DNA from: Macrolepiota albuminosa
Taxonomy: Eukaryota; Basidiomycota; Agaricomycetes; Agaricales; Agaricaceae
Assembly: GCA_027475525.1 (NCBI GenBank)
Contig: JAMWFC010000036.1
Span: 186,001-250,000, forward strand
DNA length: 64,000 nucleotides
Direction of reading: 5' to 3'
This document shows, in pieces, positions 1 to 11,641 of the stretch; position 1 is the stretch's first letter; every line of letters starts with the position of its first letter. Under the pieces are notes generated by a model. The model was given only the letters and a program-made list of their open reading frames with translations, did not search any database and was not told the origin of the DNA. The position numbers and the translations under genes were made by a program.

Positions 1-217
1 GGATAGGCGGGGCAGGGGGTCTGTGTGGAATAATGATCAGGTACCGGGCATCCATAGGGGTTGGTCTGGTAGCCCGTGGGGTAGTAGGAGTGAGTATACA
101 TAGCCATCAAGAACGGTGTAAGGAGGGAGTCTTGATATTATGTCAGGTTCTGCTGAGTCGGGGGCTTTCTGGGAAAGCAATCATCAAGAACGGTGTAAGG
201 AGGGAGTCTTGATATTA
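1..217 (-). mobile_element. Internal 5' end of a second chromovirus copy, cut by window edge
   Basis: Read on the minus strand, about 1-106 encodes the same N-terminus as ORF1 of the complete element at 29,340-30,674 (shared YYPTGYQT and PVPDHYS), followed by the same untranslated leader and primer-binding region and then an LTR. The rest of this copy lies to the left of the window. The leader is doubled by a 77-bp tandem duplication. An Arg codon of the intact copy (CGC) is TGC here, a C-to-T change. Same family and orientation as the complete element. Confidence 0.85.
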
Positions 218-258
218 TGTCAGGTTCTGCTGAGTCGGGGGCTTTCTGGGAAAGCAAT
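105..258. repeat. 77-bp tandem duplication (2 copies)
   Basis: Copy 1 is 105-181, copy 2 is 182-258. The duplicated block runs across the leader/LTR boundary, so the first 41 bp of the LTR appear twice. It is one of at least 14 duplications in the window with the same 77-bp period, probably an unmerged contig overlap. Confidence 0.9.
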
Positions 259-954
259 GCCCTTACAATGCGGACTTGACCTACAGATACTCAGATGTCT
301 GGAACTCCGGGGTTGAGACTCCGGGGTTCAAGACGGGGACAAGGATAATCCTGGGAGAGGGGACTAGATCCGGGGGTTTTGGGTTGAGAGTAGCTGATGG
401 TTGGAAGGGGGCCGAGTCGTGAACCGGAGGTTCTAAGGCAAGACCAAGTTAGTGAATTAAGAGTCGTGAAGTGCGTACCAAAACTTAGAGCACACGAATA
501 TTCAGGCGTGCCAGTCGAAGCATACCAATCAGGGCGTACCAGTCAAGCAAGAGGGCACGCAATAACCAAAGTGAATATCAAGACTAGCGAGTACAACGGA
601 GAACTATGCTATACGTACTACGGGGCCAGGTCTTGGGGTTCCAGGGTGTCTGGGATGGGTTCCAGGGGTCATTGAGTAGCGGGCAGGGACTGTATACCGG
701 GATTGCGCATGTGGGGATGCACGATCAATTGGCGCGGAGGGAGTTGTGATGCGTGATGGCTGGGGGCAAATCACGTAATCCAATCGTTGCTGGCAGTTGA
801 TCCCAGGGTCCATGATGCAGGGGTCCCGGGGGTTTGGCTGATGGCGGCGTTGGCAGCTGTGGGGGCGGGGTGCGTTGTGGGGTTGACGAAAGAGGTTCCC
901 GGATGGGGCTCCGGGGATGTCCCGGGGAGGTTCCGGGGGGGAGGGGTCATGACA
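218..954 (-). mobile_element. Chromovirus LTR (737 bp)
   Basis: It begins TGTCAGG and ends TCATGACA on the plus strand and aligns along its length with the 795-bp LTRs at 20,354 and 30,708. It keeps the AATATCAAGACT self-primer site. It is the 5' LTR of the copy that runs off the left edge. It has scattered C-to-T and G-to-A differences and internal deletions, so it is older than the complete element. The TSD cannot be checked because the other end is outside the window. Confidence 0.85.
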
Positions 955-2254
955 CAAAGGAGGCAAAGAATTGTCGTCCATCTGCTCTTCCATGGGAATG
1001 AACAAAGGCGGCAAATTGTCATCTGCCATCTCCTCTGCCGCAGGAATGAACAAAGAGGCAAAGAATCGTCATCCATCTGCTCTTCCACAGGAGAGATACC
1101 CTCTAAGTCAGGGTCACTAATGGATGGATTAGAGATATCCACCTGGTCGTCGTCAGTTTCCCCCAGCTCCATGAATGTCCAGCGGATATGAGCTGCTGGA
1201 GCGGAAGGAAGTTGGGATGCTGGTTGAATCACCATGCGAGAGGGTTCCATTGTAGGGCCATACACCAGTCCAGGTTTACTCTGACTGTAGAGGTGGTGGA
1301 ATGGATGTTGTGGGTTCAAGGGTTTGATATGCATCAAGGATGGCCATTGGGGAGAGTCGACATCGGGGAGAGTAGTAAGATGGGCCATGGAGAGGCAGTC
1401 TTGAGGGTCAGGCTGCTCACCATCAATACTGTTGGTATGGGACTCGATGCCTGTCAATTGGCCTGTCCGAGCAGGATCCACGGACCTTGCAACGGAACTA
1501 ACAACGGAAGCAGCAACAGACTTGCTGCCAGCAAACAGATGGATTATATTGTTGGCCGTTGGAACATGTTCCGTCCTATCGAGCGACCGCCACTTGTCTA
1601 GGGGTCGAAGCGTCCGCTGGTGGCCCCTGGTGGATCCGCTACCTGCAAACACATGAAGCAAATTGTCTGGTGGTGGGACGGACACCAATCCATCAGCAGA
1701 TGGCAATGTCATGGGCAGCCGGCGGTTGCATGCCAAGAAGCTTTCAACAGAGTGGAAGCCTTGCTGATGTACGAGAAGGCAATGCTCCAGTGTTTCATTG
1801 CTTAAGACCTGAACATCCTCTCGGCCAATGTGGTTCCACCAATCACAGCCATACAGATTCCTGATAAGACCTTGATGGCCGTCAACAAACTCCAGGATCT
1901 CTGTGGGCAAAGTTTGCTGATTTTGAAGGGGGAAAAATCGGCTCATGCTTTTGATAATGTCTGGGACATTGCAGACCACATTATTCAATGATGCTGCCCC
2001 CAGATATGACAATACAAAGTTCTATGGCCCACATTCAGATCATAATATATTTACACATTTTAAAGTTATCTTACCAACTCCTTGTCTAGATGCTGGATAA
2101 TCCATGCCTCTTCCACTTCAAGACTTGGCGCAAGATTGCCAAATATGAAAAGTGCTGCAATGAGGCATGACTCAATATAGTCAACAACCTCTTGCAAATT
2201 TTCTAGTACAGTAGCTTGGGACATGATACTGTGTGGTACAGAGGTAGATGGCAT
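955..2254 (-). pseudogene. Unknown two-exon gene, 3' end cut by the LTR insertion
   Basis: Not recognised. The ATG is at 2254. Exon 1 (2075-2254, 60 codons) ends at a GTAAGA donor; a 53-nt intron (2022-2074) ends in ATAG; exon 2 continues in phase with NFVLSYLGAA. The predicted protein carries two similar short segments, LLHVFAG and IIHLFAG. Near 970-1100 the DNA has degenerate direct repeats encoding EEQMDD-like acidic peptides. The frame then runs into LTR sequence at 954, so the natural C-terminus has been lost. It starts about 200 bp downstream of the KDZ transposase stop on the same strand, which suggests it belongs to that transposon island. Calling it a cargo gene is inference from position. 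Confidence 0.5.
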
Positions 2255-4325
2255 TGCACTGTTGCTTGTAGAAGTGGATACTGCTATGTATCAGATTTTT
2301 GGGCCTTGTAAACAAAACTGATTTTCAACAATTCCATTGCACGTGACTGTCACAAATCCATTCCAATCTGCTGATGGCAGCAAGCTATAATAAAGTTCTG
2401 GATCCGTCAGTTCAATCGGTCTTTGCATCCGTCACATCAATCCGTCTCTGCATCCACCATTTTCACATTGGATCTCTTGCAGTTTGGGGGGAAATAAAAT
2501 CAGGAAGCACCCGCCTAAATTTATCAATTGCCATTGAGGCCAATTCTTGCCACATGGCCACCTTTTTGTGGGCATATGACTGGAGACCTCTTTTCTTCAC
2601 TGACATACCATGCTTCGACCAAATATCTGCCTGGTTGAAGAAATACCAAACTGTTCACTCCATTTCACTCGTGACAAGCTGACATTCCTCTGTCCATCTG
2701 TTGTGTTGTGCTCTAGCATGTAGATAATGAACACAATTAACTGAAGAGATATGTTCACGAATGGATGTAATGATAACGGAAATGGTAACGAGGACTCACA
2801 TTCAGAAATAGTTGCAGATTCATTTTCTGTATCAGAATTAGAGTGCCATATCCAAGATACCTTGATCCTTGATGAACCAGGAATGTTGGGATCTCGTATA
2901 GCTGTGCTTGCATTCAAATCCGCTTTCTGTAGAACCGGATACTTTCTCTGAATGCCGGGGTCCGATCCCAGTCGCAGCAGCGCACTGCAGCATCGTGCAT
3001 AGGCACAAGCCTTCACCAGGATTGAGGCCTGGATTTTTTGAAGAGATGCGCAAGCTTGAGTTTTCACATTCTTGCTTGGGGCGACCCAGACAACATGAGA
3101 ATATAGGAATGATTTCTCTGCAATGAATTCCCGAAGAGCTTGCAGGAGCCTTTCAATTTGAATCAAGCGCAGATTGTGCTCTATCATTGTTAATGGTGAG
3201 ACATTACCCATGATCATAGATGGGAAGGAGATTTCAAAATCTTCTGGAACAACTACATCCATTGGTCCAAGGGTATCTGCCGGCGGTACCAGCGGATCCG
3301 CTGGCTGTCCATCTTCTGCCATTTCATTGTCATCAAAGGCTCCAGAAACTTCATCCGGTTCCAGGGGCGCAGTCTGCCTTCCACTAGCAATAAACCCGCT
3401 CCTGTCCTGAGAAGCAGCAAGGACATTGAGTCGAACCCTTAATAGTTCTCTTTCTGCCTTGACCTTTTGCCGATCATCATTGCTTGCATGCCAATTCAAA
3501 CAGCAAACCTGGTCCTGAATTGCAATTCTGAGCTTCCAATTAGTGGGATAGGTTGGGCCATCAGCAATACACCTTACTGCTGCTCCTCAATGTCAAGGGC
3601 AAGTTGAATCCAGAAGGAATGAATATCCGTTGCTGCAACATCTGTTGAGTGGTTTCCACTGTCTGCTGCCATTCGGTCTTCACTTGCACTATTGAAGGTC
3701 ATTGTACGAGCTTTCAGAATATCCATTGCTTTACAGTTTCCCTCCTCTCTGAGCCTTTCTGCCTTAGCTATTCCGGCTTCCCAGCTTGTTAGTAAATCTG
3801 TTGATATTCTGACGGATCGCTCGGTGAAATATTGAATGGCTGCATCTCTCATCTCAACAGCAGTCCTGTACTTTCGACATAGGAATGGAACTCTTCCAGT
3901 TTGAGTCACACATGTGATCATCAAGGATTTCTGCCCAATGTGCCAAGGTAGCCGTACGGGCCATCTGTAAGACTTCATTTAGTGTAGACCAGAGACTTTC
4001 AATTATCTCCCCAGCCAAATGACCGGCCCCGGGAATGAAGGACAGGGCAAAGCGGAAAAAACAATCCTCCTTATGCCCATGGACATGAAGAAGTCCTATT
4101 GCAAAGTCCACAAGTAGATTATCCAGCAGGACTTCTCCGGCCTCAGCAAGCCGTTCAGAAAATTTGACACACCACTGGCATGCTATGTCATATACCAGTA
4201 GGAGACGCTGAATCCCATCCATGTTGGTTGTCTTAACTGCCCGTGTGATGGAAAAGTCTGTGTAAACCTGGCCTTCACCACGGGTCAAGTTTGTTACACT
4301 ATTAGGAGCAAAGCAGCCGTGCCGT

Positions 4326-5268
4326 TGATACAACGCTGTACCAGCAGTCAGGGACACATCATGCACCAGAAGTCAAAATAAACATTTAATTATGGGCTGA
4401 AAACTGTAAGCCTGCTAGTAGCAGTCTCAACAAATTATATCTCCAAAAACACCCCAATAAATACACAGAAAAGTACAGAACAACAGGCAGGGACCGGCTC
4501 AAACTATCAGCTCAACAATAGTCCAACCACTGTAATGGGGAGGGGAAGCATGGGAGCTGGCAGAAGTGACGAAATGGGATCAAATTGTGGTGATCTGGAT
4601 CAAAGATCAGATCTGACAATGATACAACCAAAAGGGGAAAGAAGGATCAAATGGGATCAAATTGTGGTGATCTGGATCAAAGATCAGATCTGACAATGAT
4701 ACAACCAAAAGGGGAAAGAAGGATCTATGAATGGGATCATGCTAAATGGAGCTCAAGCAAATGGAGAAGTGGCAATCAGAGACATCCGGAAGAATGATGG
4801 AACAAGAAGTTGAATGGTGGAATTGGTGCACCGAAACAGGCCTCTCAAAAGGGAAATTGGACTATCAAATATGTTCCGGAGGTTGAGGAGTTTACAACAA
4901 AGAGTCATGTGTAGATAGTGGTCTGTGCACCAGAAAAACAGTATAAATAGCCCAAGTTTAGTAGAGAATAGACAGGCATTTGATAGGCAAAGGCTCAGTG
5001 GTTCCCAGGGAGTGAATCACCTAGGCTAGAGTTTATTGAACCTCTTCTTGGAAGTCTATTGGAAAACAAAGGCTTGGCAGTTTCCAGGGAGTGAACTGCT
5101 TAGGCTGGAGTTGACTGAGAACCTTCTACTGCCCACCAGAGTATTTAATATTCTGTGAAGCACCTCATTACCTCAAGCAATCAGCAAGCAACAGTGTGGA
5201 TTAGAGGGAACTTTCTGAGTTACCAATAAGCCCCAGAACTACAGTAATACTTGCCACCAAGTACTACA
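4326..5268. mobile_element. LTR-like insertion with 4-bp TSD, copy 1 (inside KDZ)
   Basis: The plus strand begins TGATAC and ends ACTACA, i.e. TG...CA ends, flanked by the 4-bp direct repeat ccgt (4322-4325 and 5269-5272). Deleting the element plus one ccgt rejoins the KDZ frame as ACTRHGC, so the boundaries are well fixed. A second copy lies at 40,902-41,780, also with a 4-bp TSD. It has no coding capacity that I can see. It includes one 77-bp tandem duplication, so its true length is probably 866 bp. It may be a solo LTR or a short non-autonomous LTR element. Confidence 0.8.
4574..4727. repeat. 77-bp tandem duplication (2 copies)
   Basis: The block starting ATGGGATCAAATTG at 4574 recurs at 4651, a period of 77. 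It lies inside the LTR-like insertion. The other copy of that element (40,902) has only one unit at this place. Confidence 0.9.
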
Positions 5269-7005
5269 CCGTGTACATGCCGTTGCAACAATACCAGTAA
5301 TGTTGCATGACTTGTTCATCATCAGGGCCTTTTCAATAGCTTTGAATGTGTTTTCACAAGCTGCTCCCTGGACAGATGGAGGTCCAGCGGACAGCCGATG
5401 GACAGGATTGAATTGATGAGCAGACGGCAGACAGGTAGAGTTAAAGAATGTCACTCACCGTTGGCTGTTCCTTTGCACGCTTGAGATAGTGGGTGAGCTC
5501 ATCCCTTCTGGCCATCATACCACCGCCTTCTGAATGCCATACATCATGAGCAGGATTAGAATGTCGGACATGATCTGCCTTGAAGTTGCCGTCCATCATT
5601 AAAGAACAATTGAACTTCCACCGGACAGGATCTTCTTCCCAGTTGGATGAAAGATTGACTCCTGGTTGGGGGCAAGTTGGACAGAATATTGCAAGTTCAC
5701 CATGGTCCGGCGCCATGGGGTGCCTCAATTTATCATGTCTGAAGCCTGCCCACTTCAATTTCTTCAGCCACCGCCATGAACGAGAAATTTGTCGTAGCTC
5801 GTAGTAAAGGTTATACACCTCACCAGAAGATGCAATTGGAGAAGTTATTCTTGCAATTTTCTGCCAGTACTGGTAGGCAGATGCTTTGCACTCTAGATTT
5901 GTCAGACGGAAGTCGTCCAGCACAGCCGTTGTAAAATATGTTTGTGTCCGATCAAATGTACTGGGGACCAGCTGCGAGTGGATGGTATCCTCCACCAAGA
6001 CATCCATCCCAGAACACTCACATGAAATGACAGTAATGTAGTGTACTCCAGTTGTGTGAACAATCCTTTGTATTGGATTCCCAAAGCAATCATATCTGTC
6101 CATATGGAACCCGTTCGTGGCTGGCTGATCTTCTATCTCTGGTTCCTGTTACTCTTCCTCTTCCATGATTTGATCAAGGCTGGCATCCTGAAGTCGGCTC
6201 AGGAAATCTGAAGTCATGGACGGATGTGCTGCCAGATGTCTCAGGTTGCTATCCACTGATGGAAGTTCAACATCCAGTTGATATTCAAGTCATATAAACT
6301 CTTGCTCCTGAACATCCTTTTGCCGCTCGTGGTCCTCAAGAGCCCTGACCCTGACCTTCTCTTGATGACAGTTTGCATGCAATGAATTGTGTTGGATATA
6401 GAAATACCCCCCAGTATCCAACATATTCATCAGTTGGAAATACCTACCATTCCATACTTCAGGTCGGTGAAATGGGTTGGAGAGGTGCGTGCAGTGGAAA
6501 CATCCGCGACAGAATATTCTTGACCCAACGCAATCACAGCATCGCCATCATGCCAGGTAATGGTCAGAACAAGCAAGGCAATCAGTAACGTCATCCATTG
6601 ATTCACGACCAAGCAATCCATTGAGCAACTGCGGAACATGGTTGATGAAGTCGTTAAGATAATCTGCCTGTGTCTATGTATGAACTTGAATAATTTGCTC
6701 TCAATAATAGCATACATTCAAATCACCTTTACATGCCTTATGGATACGGGCATTGTATCATCTACATCATCTACCATTGGATAATTGTCCAAGTGTGCAA
6801 AGTTATCATCATCCGGAAATGCCGCAGGTGGTGCACCAGTTACAATTGGAACAGGACCCAGTGGTGGCCATTGTGTTATGAGGACTGGCAACCCTCATGT
6901 GTTCTGAGTGAGTCGTGTCCTTTCCTCAGCAAATGGGATGAGGTCTCTTTGCCTGATGACTGTTGTTTTTGGTTGCTTGCGTTTCTTCAGAGAGTTCAGG
7001 TTCAT

Positions 7006-7241
7006 GATCAAATATCTATGGCCAGGACCTAGCCATTGTACCAGAGATCTAATGAGACCGCTCATCAATATCGGCAATATGCCCCAATTCAGACGGGCTA
7101 GATACCAGCAGACAGCGGACCCTATCCGTCAATGACAAACGCAACGGACAGTGAACGGAAACAGTGAACGGAAATGTATATTTTATCATGTGATCCTTCA
7201 GTTGAGAACTGTGTGGTTGCAGAAATTATATTGTCTACAAA
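7006..7241. promoter_or_regulatory. Divergent intergenic region between KDZ and its neighbour
   Basis: This is 236 bp between two ATGs pointing away from each other, the layout of a shared bidirectional promoter. Around 7145-7172 it holds a short direct repeat of the type CAGTGAACGGAAA and several CGGAC/ACGGA words. No TATA box is obvious. The promoter role is inferred from layout only. Confidence 0.35.
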
Positions 7242-9469
7242 ATGTCTGCCCTCCTGCAACTGCCTGAACCAATATTTTCACCAAAGAAAAGACGAGTGGA
7301 ACCGATATTTACAGCGGAAGAAAGATCTATCTTTGAACCATACAAGGAACTCTACCGCTCCTCAACTACTCCTCAAGCTCGGACTGCTATCTTGAAGGAT
7401 AAAATCCTAACGGATATTTTCAACTACTGGGCCACTAAGGGGACAGAGCCAAAGACAGGGGAAGAGTGGGCAGAGAGAATCAAAGTAGGTACAGCAACTC
7501 ATTGCAAAGAACTTGACATCATTTCCTTGAATAGAAGGTTGTCAGTATATCAAGAATTGCTGGCGCCCTTATTACCAGCATAAAGATCCAAAGGTGCTCC
7601 TGAAAACTTCACTGCGAGATGTTGTCCAGCAGACAATGGCAAAGGAGATAAACGAGGAGATCCAGAACTTGTTGAGGGGTAAGGATCACAACGCCTTGGG
7701 ATTGGATGCATTTGCACAATATAATGTGGCTGTCAAAAATGTTATGCATCAACTCACACCGCAGGAGGAAAGTCGTTTACGGAAGATGGCGGCAGAATGG
7801 AGCGAAAAAGGAAATCTGCCAGAAATTCAGCGCAAGTTGGTACTGCTTCCGTCCCCCATCCGTCCTCTATTCGTTGTACATCTGTCCGCTTGATTCCGCT
7901 TTCTAATCATTGTCTCTACAGAAAGGCCCAAAAGCACGGTTTGAAGCATGTGGACGATGCAGATGTGCTTCAATTTAGAGAAATAGGCATGTTGAGTTGG
8001 ACTGTTGTTGGGTGGTATGCAGATGAAGGCATGACTATTAGAATGTATGTGGTGCCATCATTCTTTAAACAATTTTGACACCAATTATAGTCATGACAAT
8101 ATGTCATACTTGACCCATGCTAACCGACCAACCTTCCAAGACTCCTTTCCTGACCTTGTTAGTGACCTCAACAAGAAGATGATGGATTACATATCTGCTC
8201 TTCTTGGTAGAGACATGCCGTCCAACATGTAATCACCCCATGATTTGACTCCTCCTAGCCTTACACGCCGTGACCTCATCCTTGATCTGGATAGGGATGG
8301 ATTCCCAATATTACCAGCAGATCCAGGACCAAATATATTTCAAACTCGGGCAGAATTGGAAATGCTTGTCCAGGACTATCTAAATACTCATTACAGTGAA
8401 TCCTAGTTTTCTCCACCTTTGCTCATCATCTGATCACTCCGTCAGAAATTGCATCTGGTTACCGGTATGAATCTGCTCCTTACAAGGCAGTGAGGACCAA
8501 TGATCAGCAATTCATACATTCAAGGTATCTTCCAGAGGGTCTGATATTCCAAGATCCCCATAATCTTAGTCGGCCTGAGCTATTGCGTCTGCTGAACTTC
8601 TGGAGAGACCGTCAAGGACAGTATGGATCTGGTGACACCTTCTGCTGGACCCTGAGCTATTGCGTCTGCTGAACTTCTGGAGAGACCGTCAAGGACAGTA
8701 TGGATCTGGTGACACCTTCTGCTGGACGGTTTATCTCAACCATCACAAGCAGCCAGTAGCTGCTGAGTATGGCACCTGAGCTGATCGTGAAAAAAATGCG
8801 GCAGCAGCAGCAGCACGTAAGGCTACACGCAAAAATGGAGGGAAAAATCGGAAACAGAGGCCAACACCATCAGTGGTAGTCGATGGCAACAGTAGGACAA
8901 TCGCTAATGATGGAGCTGCTGATGGCAGATCCGCTTTAGTCACCGGATCTGCAGCCAACTTGGAACTGGGGCCTACACTTCCCCTGTCACCTAGCGTACC
9001 ACACACACCACTGCCTCCACACACTCCACAGCCTCAAGGCCACAACAGATCCACGGTTCACAACGAATCCTGACCCAATGTATCAGCTTCCGCTCACAAC
9101 AAATCCGTTCATGACGAATGTGGTGATAATACAGCAGTGGTAGATGCCACTACCATCCACCTCTTACATCAAAGAGGATGGAGCCATCCAGACCCTCCAA
9201 TTAATGGCCCTAGTGATGGTTCCCCTAGATATAGAGTGTCAAGAAGGGTGCTTGACATTCTTCAAGATGAGGACAATGACCAATTTGAAGGTGAGGGAAG
9301 GCCAGCATTACAAAACCAAAAGAAGTGCAAGGCATTGCCTAACCAATTGTCAACAAATCCCAAGCGACCCCGCAAGTCTCAAGCACAAATGTTACAGGAG
9401 GATGCAGCTCGATACATTGATATGTCTACACCAGCAAAAAGGAGTAGCAGCCGCACTAAGGTCATTTGA
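7242..9469 (+). pseudogene. Unknown five-exon gene divergent from KDZ, three premature stops
   Basis: Not recognised by family. The exons that fit canonical splice sites are 7242-7488, 7535-7835, 7922-8044, 8091-8395 and 8446-9469, with introns of 46, 86, 46 and 50 nt. With one 77-bp duplicate removed from the last exon the coding length is 1923 nt, 641 codons, exactly in frame. Three in-frame stops remain: TAA at 8230, TGA at 8777 and TGA at 9071, each one C-to-T step from CAA or CGA. Visible segments include KNCWRPYY, EEWAERI, a run of alanines with basic residues (AAAAARKATRK), and a C-terminal part rich in K/R and Q (CKALPNQ, PKRPRKSQAQM), which would suit a nuclear protein. It probably belongs to the KDZ element; function unknown. 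Confidence 0.7.
8574..8727. repeat. 77-bp tandem duplication (2 copies)
   Basis: Starts at CCTGAGCTATTGCG (8574) and repeats at 8651. It sits in the last exon of the unknown gene and shifts its frame after DTFCWT; collapsing it restores the frame. Confidence 0.92.
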
Positions 9470-9591
9470 CCAGTCCGCCATCATTGATGTGGGAAAGGGG
9501 GGAATGTTATATTACATTTTGTAAACTATAGGGTTACAAAAATATACGAATGTGTGTCATAGCAAAAAAAAAAATATGTATTCGTCCATCG

Positions 9592-11525
9592 TCACTTCTC
9601 TTCTGTTGCCTTCCGTCTCTCAGTAAGCCGACTGGATGACCGGGTCCATTGCATCGGCGGCCGGCCACTTTGGGAGTTGCTGCAAGCCCGTCCCCTTGGG
9701 CCAGGGAGAGGAGGGACGGAAGATGGTTGAGGGGGTGACGGAGATGTTCGTGCGGGAGTCGTCCCTGAAGATGTTTGTTGAAGCGGGGATGGAGCGACGG
9801 TGAGAGCGGATAAGTCAGCGGCATGATGGGATTGGGCAGTGGCGAGGGCAGAGATGTCACCAGTGGGAACGGATACGTCAGCAGTGGGGTCAGGTGTGGT
9901 TTCTTCCTCTTCAACAATGGGTCCAAGTCCACTGTGCCCCGTTGGATGCACTGCCACATCATCCTGAGCTGACGGACTGGAGGGACGGGTGGAGATGTGA
10001 AGTTGATTCTGCAAAGTGTCAACCACACCCCAAATATTGTGGATCTGCTCTTCCGTCTGACGGATCCATCCGGTGTGGTCTTCAAGTGTCTCACCCGCAA
10101 GAGAAACATTTGTTTGCAGGGTTTCTATGCGGCCACCGAGCATGTCGACTTGAGTCTGGTAGCGACGGAAGAAGTCCTCGACACGCGGTAACCAGCTCTC
10201 CTCAGCCGTGACAAACCCGTCACGCACCTGCTCCCCAACATTCTGCAATGCTTCCTGGAACCCATTCTCCATCCTGTCCAAATGGCTCTCCACCCCTGCC
10301 ATCACACCAGCCACAATGTCCTCACTGTGACTAGACTCCATGGCCTGCTCCTTGCCCTTTCCCTTGACTGTAAGAGGATCCGCTGGGCGGTTGGAGGTCG
10401 ATGGTTGGGATGGACGGACAGACGGTTTTGATGGTCCCGCGATTGGACTGGCTGGTTCATCTGCTAACTATTGGTTAGCTATTTGAGCAGAAAAAGAGTG
10501 TCATACCGTCATCACTCTCAATAATCCTCACTGACTTCTTTCTCAGTGGTTTTTTCCCCTTACCCTTGTTGCCGGGCTTGACGGCTTTCTTGACAATCGT
10601 CAGGCTGCATGTTCATTTGCGAATGAGCCGGCAGGGATCGCATGCGGTGCCGCCCTTTGTCCTGACACACTGTAGCCGCTTACTTGCGCAATATTGGCAA
10701 GGGGGGTTCATGTGCTGACCCTCGTGACGAGGTGCTGACCTCAGATACCTGCCCAACAGCATCCCTCCGGTAATTTCCCCCTTTGGTATCCTGCCCTCTT
10801 GTTCTTCCTCTTCCTCTTCATCCTCATCCTCATCCTCATCCCTCCGGTAATTTCCCCCTTTGGTATCCTGCCCTCTTGTTCTTCCTCTTCCTCTTCATCC
10901 TCATCCTCATCCTTGTCCTCCTGCTCCTCCGGTATTGGATGGCTACCAGGAGGTGGACAGTTACCAATGTAACTCACCCGTTTTTGCTTCTTGGAGGTTG
11001 GTGACGGACCAGATGAAACTTCTGCCACCGGAGGACTCGGTTGTTTTCTCTTCTTTGGAATTGGTGACAGACTGGACAAATCTCCTGCTGCCGGCCTATG
11101 AACTATCCGGTCTTCTCGTGCCGGTGCCATTGACAGACCGGCCTCAGTTGACAAATCCGGTCGCTCATTGCCCCCACTTGGTTCTTCCCCCCTTCCGCTC
11201 CTCTGGGACCATTTCTTTGCAGTGTCCTTCAACCACCTGGTCATATCCTCATCAGAAAGCTTGCTCTTGAGTAGCAGAATAACTTCGTTGATGAAACTTC
11301 TCCTGGCATCAAGGAGGAGTTTCTTGTCACCCTGGACCTGGCTGATCGTCAGCCACATGTCAACCTATGGGATGACTGTTAGTGCATGTCTAGTAGGCAG
11401 GAGTGCTTGCATCTTACCAGGTCCTTCAGCTGTCCTTTGAGTTGACGCAGGTCTCCTCTGCGCGCAAGGTACAATACTCGAACATCCGTGTCAGCGACCC
11501 GTTGGTGGAGTTCTTCATTAGACAT
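9592..11525 (-). pseudogene. Unknown three-exon gene with a Zn2Cys6-like cysteine cluster
   Basis: The ATG is at 11525. The exons that fit are 11,418-11,525, 10,507-11,364 and 9,592-10,463; the introns are 53 nt (GTAAGA, CTAAC branch site, CATAG) and 43 nt (GTATGA...GTTAG). After removing one 77-bp duplicate, the coding length is 1761 nt, 587 codons. Domain order: N-terminal helical part with KLSDEDMTRWLKDTAKKW, a Ser/Pro/Lys linker with PKKRKQPSPP, an acidic stretch (DKDEDEDEEEEEEQEG), then cysteines spaced C-x2-C-x6-C-x8-C-x2-C-x7-C starting CQYC, then basic KGKGKKPLRKKS. Exon 3 begins with a likely coiled coil (ETLQTNV, NIWGVVDTLQNQL) and ends in a Pro/Ser-rich tail. One TGA (10,613-10,615) lies inside the cysteine cluster, a single transition from TGG or CGA. 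A DNA-binding role is inferred from the cluster. It is convergent with the gene at 7242-9469. Confidence 0.68.
10761..10914. repeat. 77-bp tandem duplication (2 copies)
   Basis: ATCCCTCCGG at 10,761 recurs at 10,838. It falls in the acidic-repeat part of the three-exon gene and shifts the frame just before the cysteine cluster; removing one copy reads through GEITGGMLLGRYL into CQYC. Confidence 0.92.
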
Positions 11526-11641
11526 GGCGGATGGAGGATTAAAGAAACGGACAAGAACTTTACACGAAGCTAGTTCTGAAAATAGATATCATGTGACCCT
11601 GTTTAAATTACAAAAGAAGTTTGATTTATTGCTTGACAAAT

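Larger units (their letters stand above)
2463..7005 (-). pseudogene. KDZ-family transposase with CxC2 cysteine cluster, broken
   Basis: KDZ proteins are DDE-type DNA transposases expanded in mushrooms. Read down the minus strand from an ATG at 7005: a basic N-terminus (KKRKQPK), then a cysteine cluster (CLAC, then CCDC, then CRGC, ending NPFHRPEVW), then a segment around IVHTTGVHYITV and CECSG (CxC2-like), then LTNLECKASAYQYW, CPTCPQPGVNL and MMDGNFKADH. The core follows with RHGCFAPNSV, VYDIACQW, HVHGHKEDC, IPGAGHLAGEIIESLW and LDDHMCDSNW. The C-terminal helical part contains ALREFIAEKSFL, LRLGSDPG, STAIRDPN and EMEWTVWYF, with a TGA stop at 2463. Damage includes an in-frame TGA after RLTQNT, other stops and shifts, and an LTR-like insertion at 4326-5268. 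It is divergent to the gene at 7242. Confidence 0.88.

Noticed and set aside
604..1053. Minus-strand frame of 149 codons
   Set aside because: It lies mostly within the LTR; similar frames recur in the other LTR copies because the sequence is shared, not because it is coding.
9534..10109. Minus-strand frame of 191 codons overlapping exon 3 of the three-exon gene
   Set aside because: Alternative frame of the same exon; the frame that joins through the 43-nt intron and carries the coiled coil is preferred.
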